Assembly: GCA_024663395.1 (NCBI GenBank) | Contig: JANFAH010000001.1 | Span: forward strand, 1,674,001-1,738,000 | Length of the DNA: 64,000 nt | Source of the DNA: Pisolithus tinctorius | Lineage: Eukaryota; Basidiomycota; Agaricomycetes; Boletales; Pisolithaceae | Direction of reading: 5' to 3' | In this document: positions 9,696 to 22,139 of the stretch, piece by piece | How positions within the stretch are numbered: position 1 is the stretch's first letter | How the letters are laid out: every line of letters begins with the position of its first letter | The notes under the pieces: model-generated | Told to the model about the DNA's origin: nothing | What the model saw: the letters and a program-made list of their open reading frames with translations, nothing else | Database searches by the model: none | Program-made: the position numbers and the translations under genes

Positions 9696-11640
9696 GTTCA
9701 CATCCGATGCAACTCCATCTTTCCTGCAAGTGAAGTAGATGTCTAGCAAGGTGATTGGACAGAAGTTACACATAAACGATCGTGTGAGCAATGCGCTCAT
9801 AGTTTACTGAGATCTGATCAGAGAGACATTGTCCAAAAGGCCGAAAGATGACTGACACCAGATGAGCAGGACAGGATCCAAAGAAGATTGCTGTCCCTGA
9901 CAAGGAATAATCTCAATAGCTCCACAACAGAAGGTGATGAGCCACCGATCACCAGAAATCGCAAGGGAAAGGGACCTGACCCAAGGAACTGGGGGGACCT
10001 GGACCATAGCAATAGAGAAATGGATCCAGAAGTGCAATGTGCTACCCTCACATCCTGGAATATTGCAAATGAGTTAGCATACAAAGGGAATGACAACCTA
10101 CCTGGACCCTCACAGAAAACTGACAAGGAGGGCGCCATATCAAACAAAGAGGACATCCCCCAGAGCCTGGCCGACGACCAAACCTGTAAAAAGAAGAGGT
10201 CAAAGAATAAAGATAATAAAAACACACCTAAACTGTCCAAGGTCCCTCCCAATCCTGTAAAGGATATGGTTGATAGGGTTGTGTGTCAGGACCACAAACA
10301 GCATGAACAACAAAAGACTCCAAAGGCTATGGAACCAGTGAAGCAAATCAATCCTAAAAGTTATATTGGATTAGCATTTAAACATCTTGAAAAGAACAAA
10401 AAACACACCAAGAGAAGAAAGAAAAATAAGTTGTCCTGGTGACATGGATCACCAGATGATAGCGATTCTGATCCTAGCTCAAGTGGTGATGCTGGGGATA
10501 GCCACTCAGACAAAGATGAGAGCTCGGACTCATCCAGATCTCCAAGCTCAGATCCCAGCTCCTCTGATGATGATGAATTGTCATCAAGCTCAGGTGACTC
10601 ATCAAGTATATCTGATAGCTTTTCCAGCTCCAGTGAATCCTCCACCAACTCTAGCAGGTTGAGAGGGCATAGAAGATGAGGAAGGTCTAAATGGTGAAAG
10701 AGTCAAGGCCACCGACTGCACAAGTCCAAAAAGAGGTCCAAATTGCAGCATAAAACAATGCTGAAACCGATCCTGCCCATGAAGTATGATGGATCAGACA
10801 ACCCCCATGTGTTCCATCGCTTCATGACTGAAGGAACTGCATATGTGGAGGATGGCCATGTGGAAACAAAGAAGCATGCATTCATCTTGTCACACTACTT
10901 AATGGGAAAGGCACATGAGTTCTATGTGTGCGAAGTGTCAGGAGACCCTTACAAGTGGAGGCTATCTGACTTCTTCACAGAACTATTTAACTACTGTTTT
11001 CCCATTGACTTCAGAATGCAACAATGTGAAAAGCTTCAGTCATGCTACCAAAATTCCAAGACAGTCAAAAACTACCTGTATGAGCTCAATGAGATATGGA
11101 ATATGATAGGAGAGACCAACCAGCATACCAAGGTACATAAATTCTGGTCAGGACTATGAAAGGAACTCCAATGCAATCTGTGGAGGGAAAAGTTGAACTC
11201 TGAGGTATCAACTTTAAAGAAGGTTGTGGCTTCAGTGGAAATCCTTGAGATCATGCAATCTATCACTGGAGATTATGCCCATAAGTCGTGAAGATGGTGA
11301 AGTAAGAAATGCACCATCGAAAGTGTGGCAGTCTTGACAGGAGAACCAGAAAGCTTGAGGAACAGACAACACTGCGCCTGCAGAAAGAAATACAAGAGTG
11401 AGGGGAACCAAAGGGATTCTACACCTGCTGAATCCTCCAAGAATGGGAGACAATGCACGAGACATCAAGACAAGCATAAGTGTGATAACCCCAGGATGAG
11501 CAAAGAGGAACAGGAGTGACATAAGGTGGAAGGACTCTGCTTTGTCTGCCATAAGTCTGGACAGTTTCAAGAAACTGTCCTGACAAACATACTGTACCCT
11601 CATCTGGCAAACCTCCAGGCATTACGAGCTTTGGAGTGGA
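9696..11640 (+). pseudogene. gypsy gag core and zinc knuckle
   Basis: A basic, lysine-rich stretch (9888-10440) and a serine/aspartate-rich stretch (10450-10670) precede the Retrotrans_gag-type capsid core at 10743-11280 (MKYDGSDNPHVFHRFMTEG, HEFYVCEVSGDPYKWRL). TGA replaces Arg after FWSGL at about 11158. The zinc knuckle at 11532-11575 reads CFVCHKSGQFQ then, after a one-base frameshift, RNC: the metal-binding His of CX2CX4HX4C is Gln. This gag could not bind zinc normally. Confidence 0.82.
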
Positions 11641-14600
11641 CATGGACTTTGGGGACATCAAATGTCAGCACCTCCTTGCCAAATCAACCGACTATGACCC
11701 CAAAGTATCTGTGAATTTCATCCAGACTCAAGGACCTACCATCCAAGATGATGATGACAAACCTGAAGATGACCTCCCTGACCTTGAGAGTGTCTCAGAT
11801 GACGATGAGTACAGTACCAACAACAAAGTCACCACTGACAATGAGGACTCTGATGATGGGATGAGGGTATACATCTATTCCAACAGTCAGATATGGGAGC
11901 ATCAATGGTCAGAAACCAGAATTGGGAACCCACTTGCAGATTGCGCTAGGGAACTATTATCAGGGATATGCTACCCAGGAGATGACCCAGATTCCCTACA
12001 CACCTATATGGACACTCACTTCCTCATTTATGATTTGAAGGATGGAAGACACATGATTGTGGAAAGCAAAAGGAACATATTGAGCCCTGAGGATAGGATT
12101 ATGATTGAAACCCACCTCTTGATGGATCCAACATTCTGGATCGACTGCTGGTATTGGGCTCTAAGGGGTGAGAGCCTAGGTCTCACAATGACAGAAATAC
12201 AAACCCTAGAGAGAGATAGGAATGGATGTCAGCCTCGATGGGGAATCCAATCGAGGAATGGATCATCACTAGGCTTAGAGACCATGCACTTCGGATCCTG
12301 GAAGAGGGGAATGCAGATCAATTTGGATGTGACAGGAAAGATGATATGACTTTCCTGATATTCGACTATCACCTGGGCATTCAGCTAGAGCTTCCCTTGA
12401 GCAGGACCACAATCCCTGACTTCAACATTGTCCATTGGCATGCAAAGGAGGTGTTCCGATCATGCCTGACCCTTGTTAGTCATGACCCTCTTGAGGATGA
12501 TGATATGGGAGTTGGCTCACTGTTCAACAGACACGTGTCTGGGTCAGACTCTGTACAATATGACACTGCAAATGACTTACCATGTAATGCGATCCATGTG
12601 AAGGGGGCTAATGTCTGCACTGAGGACTGAACAACCCTGCAAAGGAATGTGTCAATAATCAAGGACTTTACATGAAAGATACCAAAACTGTTGGTGGTGG
12701 TGGTGCACATCAATGGCCACCCCATGCATGCTTTGATCGACACTGGATCGCTAGCAGACTTTATGTCAGTAACACTCGCCAAACAGTTACAAGTAAAAAG
12801 GGTCCTGCTTGAGAAACCACTTACCATACAACTAGCTGTTCAAGGCTCCCAATTGAAGGTAAACTTCAGCATGAAAGTAAGGTTCCAATACCAGAATATA
12901 GACAGTGAACGCCACTTCAACATAATGAACCTCCAAAATTATGACCTGATTCTTGGGACACCATTCCTATACCAACACAAAGTAATGGTCAGCTTGCACT
13001 CTCCCAGAGTGGTAATCAGCAGCTTGAGGCCAATGGAGATGAAGGGTGAGCAAGTCTTGACCCTGGAATCACATGCTACTGAAATATATCATGAAAGCAT
13101 AGAGTGGGCAAGGCAACACCTACAGGAGCTAGCCAAATTGCTGTGCTCCCAAGTAGGGGTGACAGCCCTTCCCCCATTCCAAGCAATCAATCATAAGATT
13201 CCTTTGATCGATGAGAAGAAGGTTTACCCCTGGCAACCATCTAGATGCCCTGAGGCATTATGACCCCTCTGGGCTGAAAAGAAGAATGCATGCCTATGGA
13301 CTGGCCACTGGGAGCTGACAGTGGCATGCAATACTTGCCCAATGCTACTAATCCCCAAGGCAGGAACTCCCCCTCAACTGCATGTGGTGGTTGACCTGCA
13401 TGAATGGAACAAGAACACATGTAAGCTGTCATCACCCATGCCTGACATGGATGGCATTTTATGACAGGTGGCGAAGAAACCTTACCGTTCAATAATAGAT
13501 GGAGCTGACACCTATGAGCAAATTAGGGTGGTACCTGAACACATCGAATGAACTGCCATGACCACCCTGGATGGGAACATGGTTAGCCTCATGGTACAGC
13601 AGGGCGACTGTAACACACCAGTGACTTATCAGGCATTGATGAACCATATCTTCGGGGAGTATATTGGAACTTTCATGGACATATACTTGGATGACATCAT
13701 CATTTACTCTGAAACACTGGAAGATCACATCTGGCATGTTAGAACCATCCTTGAAATCCTCACCAGAGAGAAACTTTACCTTAGTGAAAAGAAGCTCTGG
13801 TTCCTGTGTGATGAAGTTAAGATACTGGGCCACATTGTCACTGACGATGGAATAAAGATGGACCCTGAAAAGGTAGATCGAATCATGAACTGGAAAGTAC
13901 CTACCAATCGAGTGCTGTGCAAGGGGTTCATCAGATCAGTTGGATACCTTGCAGATGGTATTTATAAAGTTCATGTACCTTTGGGAGTACTGGCAGAGGC
14001 GAGCACTGAGACCTGTCCTTTTTGATGGGCCTTCACTGAGCAGCAGGCCTTCAAAACTGTGAAACAATATGTAGCTGCTTGTGCAGGCCACAGCTGAGTA
14101 CCATTGGAATATGGGCCCAACTGCAACCCCATCTGGGTCATGACTGATGCCTGCGGAAATGGCATAGGTGGTGTAATCATGCAAGGAAAGGACTGGAAGT
14201 CTGCAAGGATTGCTGCATTCTACTCTGCAAAGATGTCATCAGCTCAGCGCAACTACCCAGTCCATGAACAGGAACTCCTCATGGGAGTTGAGACGATGCT
14301 GCAACATCACAACATTCTGCAGGGAATGCATTTCATGTGGGTTACCAACCACAAAAGCTTGACATACCTGCTGGATCAAAAGGACCTATCTGGTAGGCAG
14401 GCGCACTGGTTAGAAAAATTGGCTGAATTCAACTTCGATATCAAGTACATACCAGGTGTGGAGAATGTCCTCCCAGATGCCCTATCCAGGATGTACAAAT
14501 TTGATGTGCCTGGGACAATACATGCACCTAGTGAATACCTGCACCACGACCTAGATGTCAAGGGATCAGCAACTATGCACAAAGATAAGCAGGTTATCAG

Positions 14601-15104
14601 TGCACCTGTGTATGTAGGTGTTGAGGCGATGGCTATCTCCACTAGATCCCATGTCCAAAACAATAGAGGGAGTGAGCGACAGCTTGTACCTACTGATGGA
14701 AGTGTGGTAAAACTGCCAGTGCACCAGGTGAGGTTGATAGTGAGACCCCCATCGATGGCATCCCCCCTGACTGAGGACACACCTGCTATGGAACTTCTGA
14801 GCCCACCCATGGTCAGTGCTGGGAAGGATAAGGATGGAACTCCAATGGATGCACCTGGCCAAACTGTCCCAAGGAAAGCAACTGCTAGATGTCACCAATC
14901 TCCTATGCCCCCTGCAGAGACTGGTCAACCCAAGATGGGCATCAGGTTTGCTTGTAGGATGAAAGATTGCTTCATCCTGCTGGGCCCAGGCAAACGAAGG
15001 AAGGGGGGGAAGGACAGTGGATCCCCTACTACAAGTACACATGATGCACCCAATGCAGACACATTGCAGAACACACATGTAGTGCTGAGCACAGATCAAC
15101 ATGC
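11641..15104 (+). pseudogene. gypsy protease, reverse transcriptase and RNase H
   Basis: An acidic linker (11636-12349) leads to an aspartic protease with ALIDTGSLADFM at about 12733. The reverse transcriptase spans about 13240-13985, with VVDLHEWNKNT, QGDCNTPVTYQ and the intact catalytic box YLDDIII (about 13687). RNase H follows at 14104-14500 (MTDACGNGIGG, NYPVHEQELL, TNHKSLTYLL). Four TGA codons stand at expected Arg sites: GIL*QVAKK, HIE*TAM, CPF*WAF and GHS*VPL. The tail (14500-15104) is the variable linker before integrase and is cut at 15104 by unit X. Confidence 0.9.
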
Positions 15105-16970
15105 TGTGAGTCAAAGTGTGGAAAGCTGGTATAAACCAAACAAATCCAACACAAAAGACAAATAAGAGCAAGTGGTGGTTTGCCTCTGTGGAACCTGGAG
15201 TGCAGAAAAACCTGAATGTGTGGGGGGGGCTTCAAGTAGAGGTGCTCCTGGTGCAAGTTGTTGACGAGTTATGCAGGAGTAGACAAGCGAGTGATGACTG
15301 AGGAGGGGATGCTGAACAGAGTGAAGGTGTTCAGCCAAAAGGACTTCTGGTATGATGGACTTTGATACAACATGCTCCTGGTGCAAGTTGTTGACAAGTT
15401 ATGCAGGAGTGGAACAATGACTAAGAAAAAGGTTGCTGACTAAGTGTGGATGGAGCTTCAGATAATGAATGATGGTAGATAGACCCCTTCATAGAGCCTC
15501 AACTACCAATGATACGAATGAAGACAGATAGACTCTTCTGAATGAGCCTCAACTGTTGACAACGAGATATGCTGAGCTGAGCTGAACTGACTGCTGAGTA
15601 AATGGCTTCTGGTTCACTTGCGGGTAGCTAAGTACATGGGGGTTTATATACTGTGGGGGGAGCACAGCTTGTGACAAACAGGGCACAAATGCTTGGTAAG
15701 TAATGAGTAAGGACTGAGTAATCATGATGAGTAAGCAAGAAATGAAAAGTAAGCAAGCAAAGGAGATTGGTAAGTATTGGCAATGAATGAGTCAAGGACA
15801 GTCAAAGTATCACAGAACGAGTCAAATAGAATCAGAAACTGAGTAAGTGCACTGATATCACATTAGGGGGTGGCAATGCAAGTTAGATCTCAGCAGAGAC
15901 ATCTCTAGATCCAAAGATGGCATGACAGATGGACAGTGTTTCCAAATAGGGAAGTATTAATTCCAGAATTGAAGGGCATGAGTCAGGCATCAAAGGGGGC
16001 TAGGGCATTGGGGGTCTGTGGGGCAACAGGAGCATAGGTGATCACATCTCCCACCCTTCCATCCTCTCAGCAAAGTTAACAAAAGCTTCATGAACGGGGC
16101 TCTGATGGAGGAGGAGGAGAAGGGGGGATGTCTTCTGCTGGATCTTGCAGTAAGAAGGCAAGATGCATGTCATACTTGTCATGAATGCAATCAGGGAGGC
16201 TGGAGAACAGTAGACTATGCTGCAGCTGTTGCAATGTGGGAAGAATGATGGATGAGACTGGAATAAAGATGGTGCAGGGAGCAGGGAGGAATGATCCATA
16301 TGCTTCATCAACTGGGGAGACCAAAATGACCACATAAGACCTTTCTAACTGAGTGACAGACCTGAGGCAACCAAAGAATGTCCTTCTGGAAGTCATACTG
16401 ACAAGGAGAACATGCTGACCAAGCTGCATGGGATGGGATGGGGCTGACAATGATGGGATGAACCAGGGGGCTTCAGGATGGAAGCTGGTGGGAACACCTG
16501 GCAGATATATGTAGCCACTGTCTCTAGCAAATGAGACAAGTGAGATGATTGATGAAGAGGTGGCCATGATTGATGGACTTAGTGAAATGAGCATCTGATG
16601 GATGGAGTGCTGTAGAAATGCATAGGGTGTGAGGATCCTCTCCAAATTTGGAAGGAAGAATCGTGGGGCTGAGCACTTTAAGCAAGTGTGAGAACGGAGT
16701 CAATATCTTTGGAAATGGTGGAGATATGATGAAAACTGGAATGCCATACACAGGCACTAAAAACCTTTAATGCACGCTTAACTTGCTTCCTCTTTTCTCT
16801 TTAGCACTGATGACTCGTTCTTGTGTGAAGGATGACTGTTAATGTCCAGCAGTCTTTCTACACATGAGGCCTTTAGTCTTCATCTGCATGCATGGGCATT
16901 GTGCACAACTTGTCAATGAGTTAGGCAGAGTCAGCTGTAACCATGTCCACAACACCTTTGGTGTGTGACA
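15105..16970 (-). mobile_element. LTR-like unit X, copy 1
   Basis: 1866 bp, TGTGAGTC...GTGTGACA on the plus strand, flanked by ATGC at 15101-15104 and 16971-16974. It matches copy 0 along its whole length except for the 291-bp duplication, and a TATA box lies at about 15656-15644 on the minus strand. It interrupts the gypsy pol linker. A 4-bp duplication as in copy 0 supports the boundaries. Confidence 0.85.
16088..16645 (-). CDS. 185-codon reading frame in LTR unit X (copy 1)
   Basis: The longest intact version of the X frame. A possible start is the upstream ATG (MERILTPYAFLQHS) or the internal ATG giving MATSSSIISLVSFARD. The core GYIYLPGVPTSF, HPMQLGQHVLLVS and SRRTFFGCLRSVTQLERSYV is followed by a proline-rich end. 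It contains a hydrophobic stretch but no motif I recognise. It lies in the U3 part of the LTR, upstream of the TATA box and in the same sense. Conservation over three copies supports former coding; expression is unknown. Confidence 0.5.
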   Translation of the reverse strand: MERILTPYAFLQHSIHQMLISLSPSIMATSSSIISLVSFARDSGYIYLPGVPTSFHPEAPWFIPSLSAPSHPMQLGQHVLLVSMTSRRTFFGCLRSVTQLERSYVVILVSPVDEAYGSFLPAPCTIFIPVSSIILPTLQQLQHSLLFSSLPDCIHDKYDMHLAFLLQDPAEDIPPSPPPPSEPRS

Positions 16971-17178
16971 ATGCATCACACACAAATGACCCTACTACCA
17001 CAGTAACAAATGTCCCATTAGTTGTATACCCAGGGAACAAGGGTGTGCTTAAGGCAGCCCAACATAAGTATGACAAAGACCCATTTTTCAAGCAAATAAT
17101 CGATGAGCTGCAGGCTTTCAAAAACTTTGAGATCATGCCTGATGGATTCATAAGCTTGAAACTCCCAGATCGTACTGT
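16971..17178 (+). pseudogene. gypsy pol fragment between two X units
   Basis: 208 bp encoding GVLKAAQHKYDKDPFFKQII and then AFKNFEIMPDGFISLKLPDR, the segment that in Ty3/gypsy polyproteins joins RNase H to the integrase zinc domain. It reads directly into the integrase at 19033 when X copy 2 is removed. Confidence 0.85.
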
Positions 17179-17503
17179 TGTCACACACCAAAGGTGTTGT
17201 GGACATGGTTACAGCTGACTCTGCCTAACTCGTCAACAAGTTGCACGTAATGCCCATGCATGCAGATGAAGACTAAAGGCCTCATGTGTAGAAAGACTGC
17301 CAGATGTTAATGGTCATTCTTCACACAAGAATGAGTTGTCAGTGCTAAAGAGAAAAGAGGAAGCAAGTTAAGCATGCATTAAAGGTTTTTAGCACCCATG
17401 TACAGCATTCCAGTTTTCATCATATCTCCACCATTTCCAAAGATATTGACTCTGTTCTCCCACTTGCTTAAAGTGCTCAGCCACATGATTCCACCTTCCA
17501 AGT

Positions 17504-18060
17504 TTGGAGAGGATCCTCACACCCTACGCATTTCTACAGCACTCCATCCATCAGACGCTCATTTCACTAAGTCCGTCAATCATGGCCACCTCTTCATTGA
17601 TCATCTTGCTTGTCTCGTTTGCCAGAGACAGTGGCTACGTATATCTGCCAGGCATTCCCACCAGCTTCTGTCCTGAAGCCCCCTGGTTCATCCCATCATT
17701 GTCAGCCCCATCTCATCCCATGCAGCTTGGTCAGTGTGTTCTCCTTGTCAGTATGACTTCCAGAAGGACATTCTTTGGTTGCCTCAGGTCTGTCACTCAG
17801 TTAGAAAGGTCTTATGTGGTCATTTTGGTCTCCCCAGTTGATGAAGCATATGGATCATTCCTCCCTGCTCCCTGCACTGTCTTTATTCCAATCTCATCCA
17901 TTGTTCTTCCCACATTGTGACAGCTGCAGCATAGTCTACTGTTCTCCAGCCTCCCTGATCACATTCATGATGAGTATGATGTGCATCTTGCCTTCTTACT
18001 GCAAGATCCAGCAGAAGACATCCCCCCTTCTCCTCCTCCTCCATCAGAGCCCCATCCATG
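17504..18060 (+). pseudogene. reading frame of unit X (copy 2), one stop
   Basis: Same protein as in copy 1, starting MERILTPYAFLQHS, but stopped at about 17918 where copy 1 has Gln (TL*QLQHS). After the stop the frame continues to the proline-rich end PPSPPPPSEPHP at about 18060. Differences from copy 1 are mainly transitions. Confidence 0.5.
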
Positions 18061-18496
18061 AAGCTTTTGTTAACTTTGCTGAGAGGATGGAAGGGTGGGA
18101 GACGTGATCACTTATGCTCCTGTTGCCCCACAGACCCCCAATGCCCTAGCCCCCTTTGATGCCTGACTCATGCCCTTCAATTCTGGAATTAATACTTCCC
18201 TATCTGGAAACACCATCCATCTGTCATGCCATCTTTGGATCTAGAGATGTCTCTGCTGAGATCTAACTTGCATTGCCACCCCCTAATGTGATATCAGTGC
18301 ACTTACTCAGTTTCTGACTCCATTTGACTCATTCTGTGATATTTTGACTGTCCTTGACTCATTCATTGCCAATACTTACCAATCTTCTTTGCTTGCTTAC
18401 TTTTCATTTCTTGCTTACTCATCATGATTACTCAGTCCTTACTCATTACTTACCAAGCATTTGTGCCCTGTTTGTCACAAGCTGTGCTCCCCCCAC

Positions 18497-18510
18497 AGTA
18501 TATAAACCCC
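18497..18510 (+). promoter_or_regulatory. TATA box of LTR unit X
   Basis: AGTATATAAACCCC lies about 440 bp downstream of the X reading frame and about 520 bp before the LTR end, as expected for the U3/R boundary. The same box is in copies 0 and 1. Confidence 0.6.
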
Positions 18511-19032
18511 CATGTACTTAGCTATACCCCCAAGCAATCAGAAGCAACAGTTCAGCTCAGCTCAGCATATCTCATTGTTGACAGTTGAGGCTCATTCAGA
18601 AGAGTCTATCTGTCTCCATTTGTATCATTGGTAGTTGAGGCTCCATCAAGGGTCTATCTACCTCTATTCATCATCAGCAGTATCATCAGTGCTTAGTCAG
18701 AAACCTCTTGCTTAGTCATTCTTCCACTCCTGTGTAACTTGTCATCAACTTGCACCAGGAGCACATTCTATTGAAGTCCATCATTCTAGAAGTCCTTTTG
18801 GCTGAACACCTTTACTTTGTTCAGCATCCCCCATCCAATCAGCATTCATTGATCCTCTCCTGTGTAACTTGTTGACAACTTGTGCCAGGAGCACCCTCTA
18901 CTTGAAGTCCCTCCCCCCACATCAGGTTTCTCTGCCCTCCAGGTTCTGTGGAGGTAAACCACCACTCACTCATACTTGTCTTTGGTGTTGGATGTGTTTG
19001 GTTTATACCAGCTTTCCACACTTTGACTCACA

Positions 19033-19894
19033 CCATCTTTTGCATACCAGACATTGAAGTAAATGGGAAACAGCTTAGAGAAACTGTCATCAACCATGCC
19101 CACTCCCTATTAGCCCACCTGGGTGCCAAAAAGACTGTGTCATATATATGCAAGTTCCTGTGGTGGGATTCCATGGTGAAAGACATCACCACCTTCTGTA
19201 TGTCATGCCAGACATGTCAGCAAAGTAAACCCCCTACCCATAAACTGTTTGGACTGTTAAACCCACTGTCCATACCATTGAAGCCTTGGGAAGCAATTGG
19301 GGTCAACTTTGTTGGACCTCTCCCAGAGTCCAGGGATCACAACAGAGAATATGATTTGATAACTGTGATCATAGATCTATTAATGTCCATGGTACACATC
19401 ATACCAAGCAGAATGACTTACACCACCTGTGAGGTTGCAGAATTAATGTTCACTGAGGTGTATAAACACCATGGGTTACCTCAGGCGATTATCAGTGATC
19501 ATGATGTTCTATTCACAAGCACGTTCTGGAAACATCTGAACAATCTAATCAGAATACAGCAAAAAATGTCAAGTGCTTACCACCCTGAAACTGACAGCAC
19601 TATGGAGTGTGCCAACTGAATGATTGGCCAAATGCTAAGATGTTGTACCGGTCCAAACCAGAAAGACTGCGTGTTGAGACTTCCTGTGATCAAATTCGCC
19701 ATCAACAATGCGACATCAGAATCGACAGGATACACACCTTTCTTCTTGAATACAGGACAGATGCCTTGCAGAATGATATGGGATGCTCCTATGAGGGATG
19801 AGTACCTGAGTGTACAAGCATTTGCTAATAAAATGAAGCTTACCTTATTGGACACTCATGATGCATCCTTAAAGCTCAAGTGAAGCAGACAGGA
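19033..19894 (+). pseudogene. gypsy integrase, zinc domain and catalytic core
   Basis: The H2C2 zinc domain is visible as HAHSLLAHLGAKKT...CMSCQTCQQSKP (about 19095-19225). In the core, the first catalytic Asp is replaced: GVNFVGPLP has Asn where the family has Asp (AAC for GAC). The second Asp (IISDHDVLF) and the Glu region (YHPETDSTMECAN) remain, though neighbouring Arg residues are His and Cys. A one-base shift near 19862 precedes the palindrome insertion, and a TGA lies near 19880. The sequence resumes at 26733. Confidence 0.88.
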
Positions 19895-20149
19895 CACTTC
19901 AGTCAACCCCCCTCGGAGACCTATTAGGTCTGGAGATTTTGATATAAGTATTAACCTAATAGGTGTCATTTTGTTGGGAATTCCCAACTTTTGGGGATTC
20001 TCCACCACCATTCCTGGAGATTCTCTGTTCCCTAGCTGGAGATTCTCCAGGGCAGCAATTTAATATGGTTGGAGAAAATGTTTTCTCCATAATATATATA
20101 TATTATACATCAAATGAAAGGGTAGCTGGGGTCCAAATTGGACTTTCTC

Positions 20150-20575
20150 CAGGCTAAATAGACCCCCTTTCCAGGTTGATCCTGGGCTTTCCCCAGGCTA
20201 AATAGACCTGCTTTCCAGGTTGATCCTGGGATTTCCCCTGGCTAAATAGACCTGCTTTCAAGGTGAACCTGGGCTTTCCCCAGGCTAAATAGACCTGCTT
20301 TCCAGGTGAACCTGGGATTTCCCCAGGCTAAATAGACCTGCTTCCCAGGTGAACCTGGGCTATCCCCAGGCTAAATAGACCTGCTTTCCAGGTGAACCTG
20401 GGTTTTCCCCAGGCTAAATAGACCTACATTCTAGGCTGACCTGGGTTTTCCCCAGGGTAAATAGACCTGCTTTCCAGGCAGAACATGGGCTTCCCATAGG
20501 CTAAATAGACCCCTTTCCAGGGTGAACCTGGGTTTTCCCCAGGCTAAATAGACCCACTTCACCAGGCCATGTCCT
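20150..20575. repeat. ~44-bp minisatellite, left arm
   Basis: About ten units of the form GGCTAAATAGACCTGCTTTC then CAGGTGAACCTGGG and a TTCCCCAG stretch. The mirrored array is at 26105-26515. Confidence 0.85.
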
Positions 20576-20728
20576 GGTGGGGATTCTCCATGCATCAGGA
20601 AAACAGTGGTTGTTCTAACTGTTCTAATCACAACTTATCTCAGAAAGGTAGATGTATAAGTGGAATGGATGCCAAGGAACATATAGAGCAAGTGAATTAA
20701 GCAAGACACATATGGTTCTATAGAGTAC

Positions 20729-21450
20729 TGTCAAGTCTGAGCCTACTCCAATCAACTCTGATGCTTAACCAGGTCTGGAGAGAGGTGTGGAAGCAAGTCT
20801 GACACAGATGAATGGAACTCTGACTAGTGGAGGATTGGCAGGGACAAAGTCAGCTGAGGCAGAAATGGAGCAGAGTGAGGGTGGTGTCAGGTTTAGCTTG
20901 TGCACTACCCCCTTGCATGATGTCAGCCCTCATATTTCAGAGGAAGAGACCAGACAGATGTTTGGAGATAACTCTGACAGACAGAAGATGGAGAGAGATG
21001 GAGTAGGAACTTTGGTGATATTCATACTGAAGAACAGTGGAGTACTGTACATGCTTTGATGCTGCTATGGAGGTACAGTAACTGGAATCAGGACTGACAT
21101 ATGGAGACTCATAAGCTTTCAAGTAACAACTTCCTGGATGATGAATGAAGGGAAGATGGAGAACATATGACAGGTAACACAGAACAAGCCAAAAAGGAAA
21201 CAGTCCAGGTGCTGGACCATGTGGTGCACATGCTGCAGAGTACCTGACTGTGCACTGTCAACAAGAAGTCTGAAAGATGGTCACATGACCTCTTGGAGGA
21301 TGGTCTGCATGGTCTGATGAGAGACCAGTACAAGTCCAACAGAAGGCACAGTGGAGGAGACTTGTAAATGGTAGAGTGCAGGCAGAGTTGGTGCAGAGAG
21401 TGTGAATGAGCAGAGGAGTAGGGACTTAGAGTAAATGCATGGTTGTGACA
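20729..21450 (+). mobile_element. 722-bp solo LTR in left arm
   Basis: Starts TGTCAAGTCTGAGCC and ends GCATGGTTGTGACA, flanked by AGTAC on both sides (20724-20728 and 21451-21455). Same family as 27580-28293 and 55410-56213. It shares the region around GCTTGTGCRCTACCCCCTTG with those copies. A frame of about 90 codons (20787-21059) is open here and mirrored in the right arm, but differs in the other family members. Confidence 0.9.
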
Positions 21451-21663
21451 AGTACTATGAATCAAGAGTTACAGTAATATAGTGGCATGAAGATATCAAT
21501 AAGTCACATACAGACCACATTAGGACCACAGAAAAAAAAGTGTGTCATTAAGACAGCATGAATTAGATGATGTCAGACAATGAGCACTAAAGTGCTGCAA
21601 ATATCAAGACATCAATAGATGCAGTGTAGACTATTAGACCACTTAGAAAAAGTTTTGTTTTCC

Positions 21664-21840
21664 TGATGCAGCCCACTGGGGATTCTCCATGTCATGTTGG
21701 AGATTCTCCATGGCTGGCTGGGGATTCTCCATATCATGATGGAGATTCTCCATGGCCTGCTGGGGATTCTCCATGGCTGGCTGGGGATTCTCCATGGCAT
21801 GCTGGAGATTCTCCATGGCTCCTGGGGATTCTCCAATCCT
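21664..21840. repeat. 21-bp minisatellite, left arm (short)
   Basis: About eight units built on GGGGATTCTCCATGGC. The right-arm counterpart at 24458-25075 is more than three times longer. Because the unit is a multiple of three, long open frames appear in several phases; I do not regard them as genes. Confidence 0.85.
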
Positions 21841-22139
21841 AATTGACATTCAGGTCCAGTGACATGTTGTGTATACACTTGTGTTTTTCTTAGTATTCTG
21901 TGTTTTTCTCACGCAATTTTCCACTTTCTGATAAGATAAGCATACTGTCATGATTGCACAATCAGGGGCTACAACTTTCATTATGACCATATCACTCCAT
22001 TGTCATTCCCTGTGGTATTAATGCAGTATGATTACAAGTAGCAGTTGTCATTAGTGTTGTGTAGTGTAGGCAATGCTACATTTTGGTAGTGCGCATCTTT
22101 GACTACCACTGACTACGAAAAGTGTAGTGTCGAGAGGTA

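Larger units (their letters stand above)
17179..19032 (+). mobile_element. LTR-like unit X, copy 2 (opposite orientation)
   Basis: 1854 bp, TGTCACACACC...GACTCACA on the plus strand, the reverse complement of copy 1. Its flanks are CTGT (left) and CCAT (right), which do not match exactly; two transitions would explain the difference. With copy 1 it makes an inverted pair around 208 bp of gypsy sequence. Confidence 0.83.

Noticed and set aside
17179..19032. X copies 1 and 2 as the two ends of one foldback transposon
   Set aside because: The 208 bp between them is gypsy pol that reads continuously with both flanks, and copy 0 stands alone with its own target duplication.
20787..21059. 90-codon frame in the solo LTR of the left arm (also on the right arm)
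   Set aside because: Present twice only because the arms are duplicated; other members of the LTR family differ across it, so conservation is not independent.
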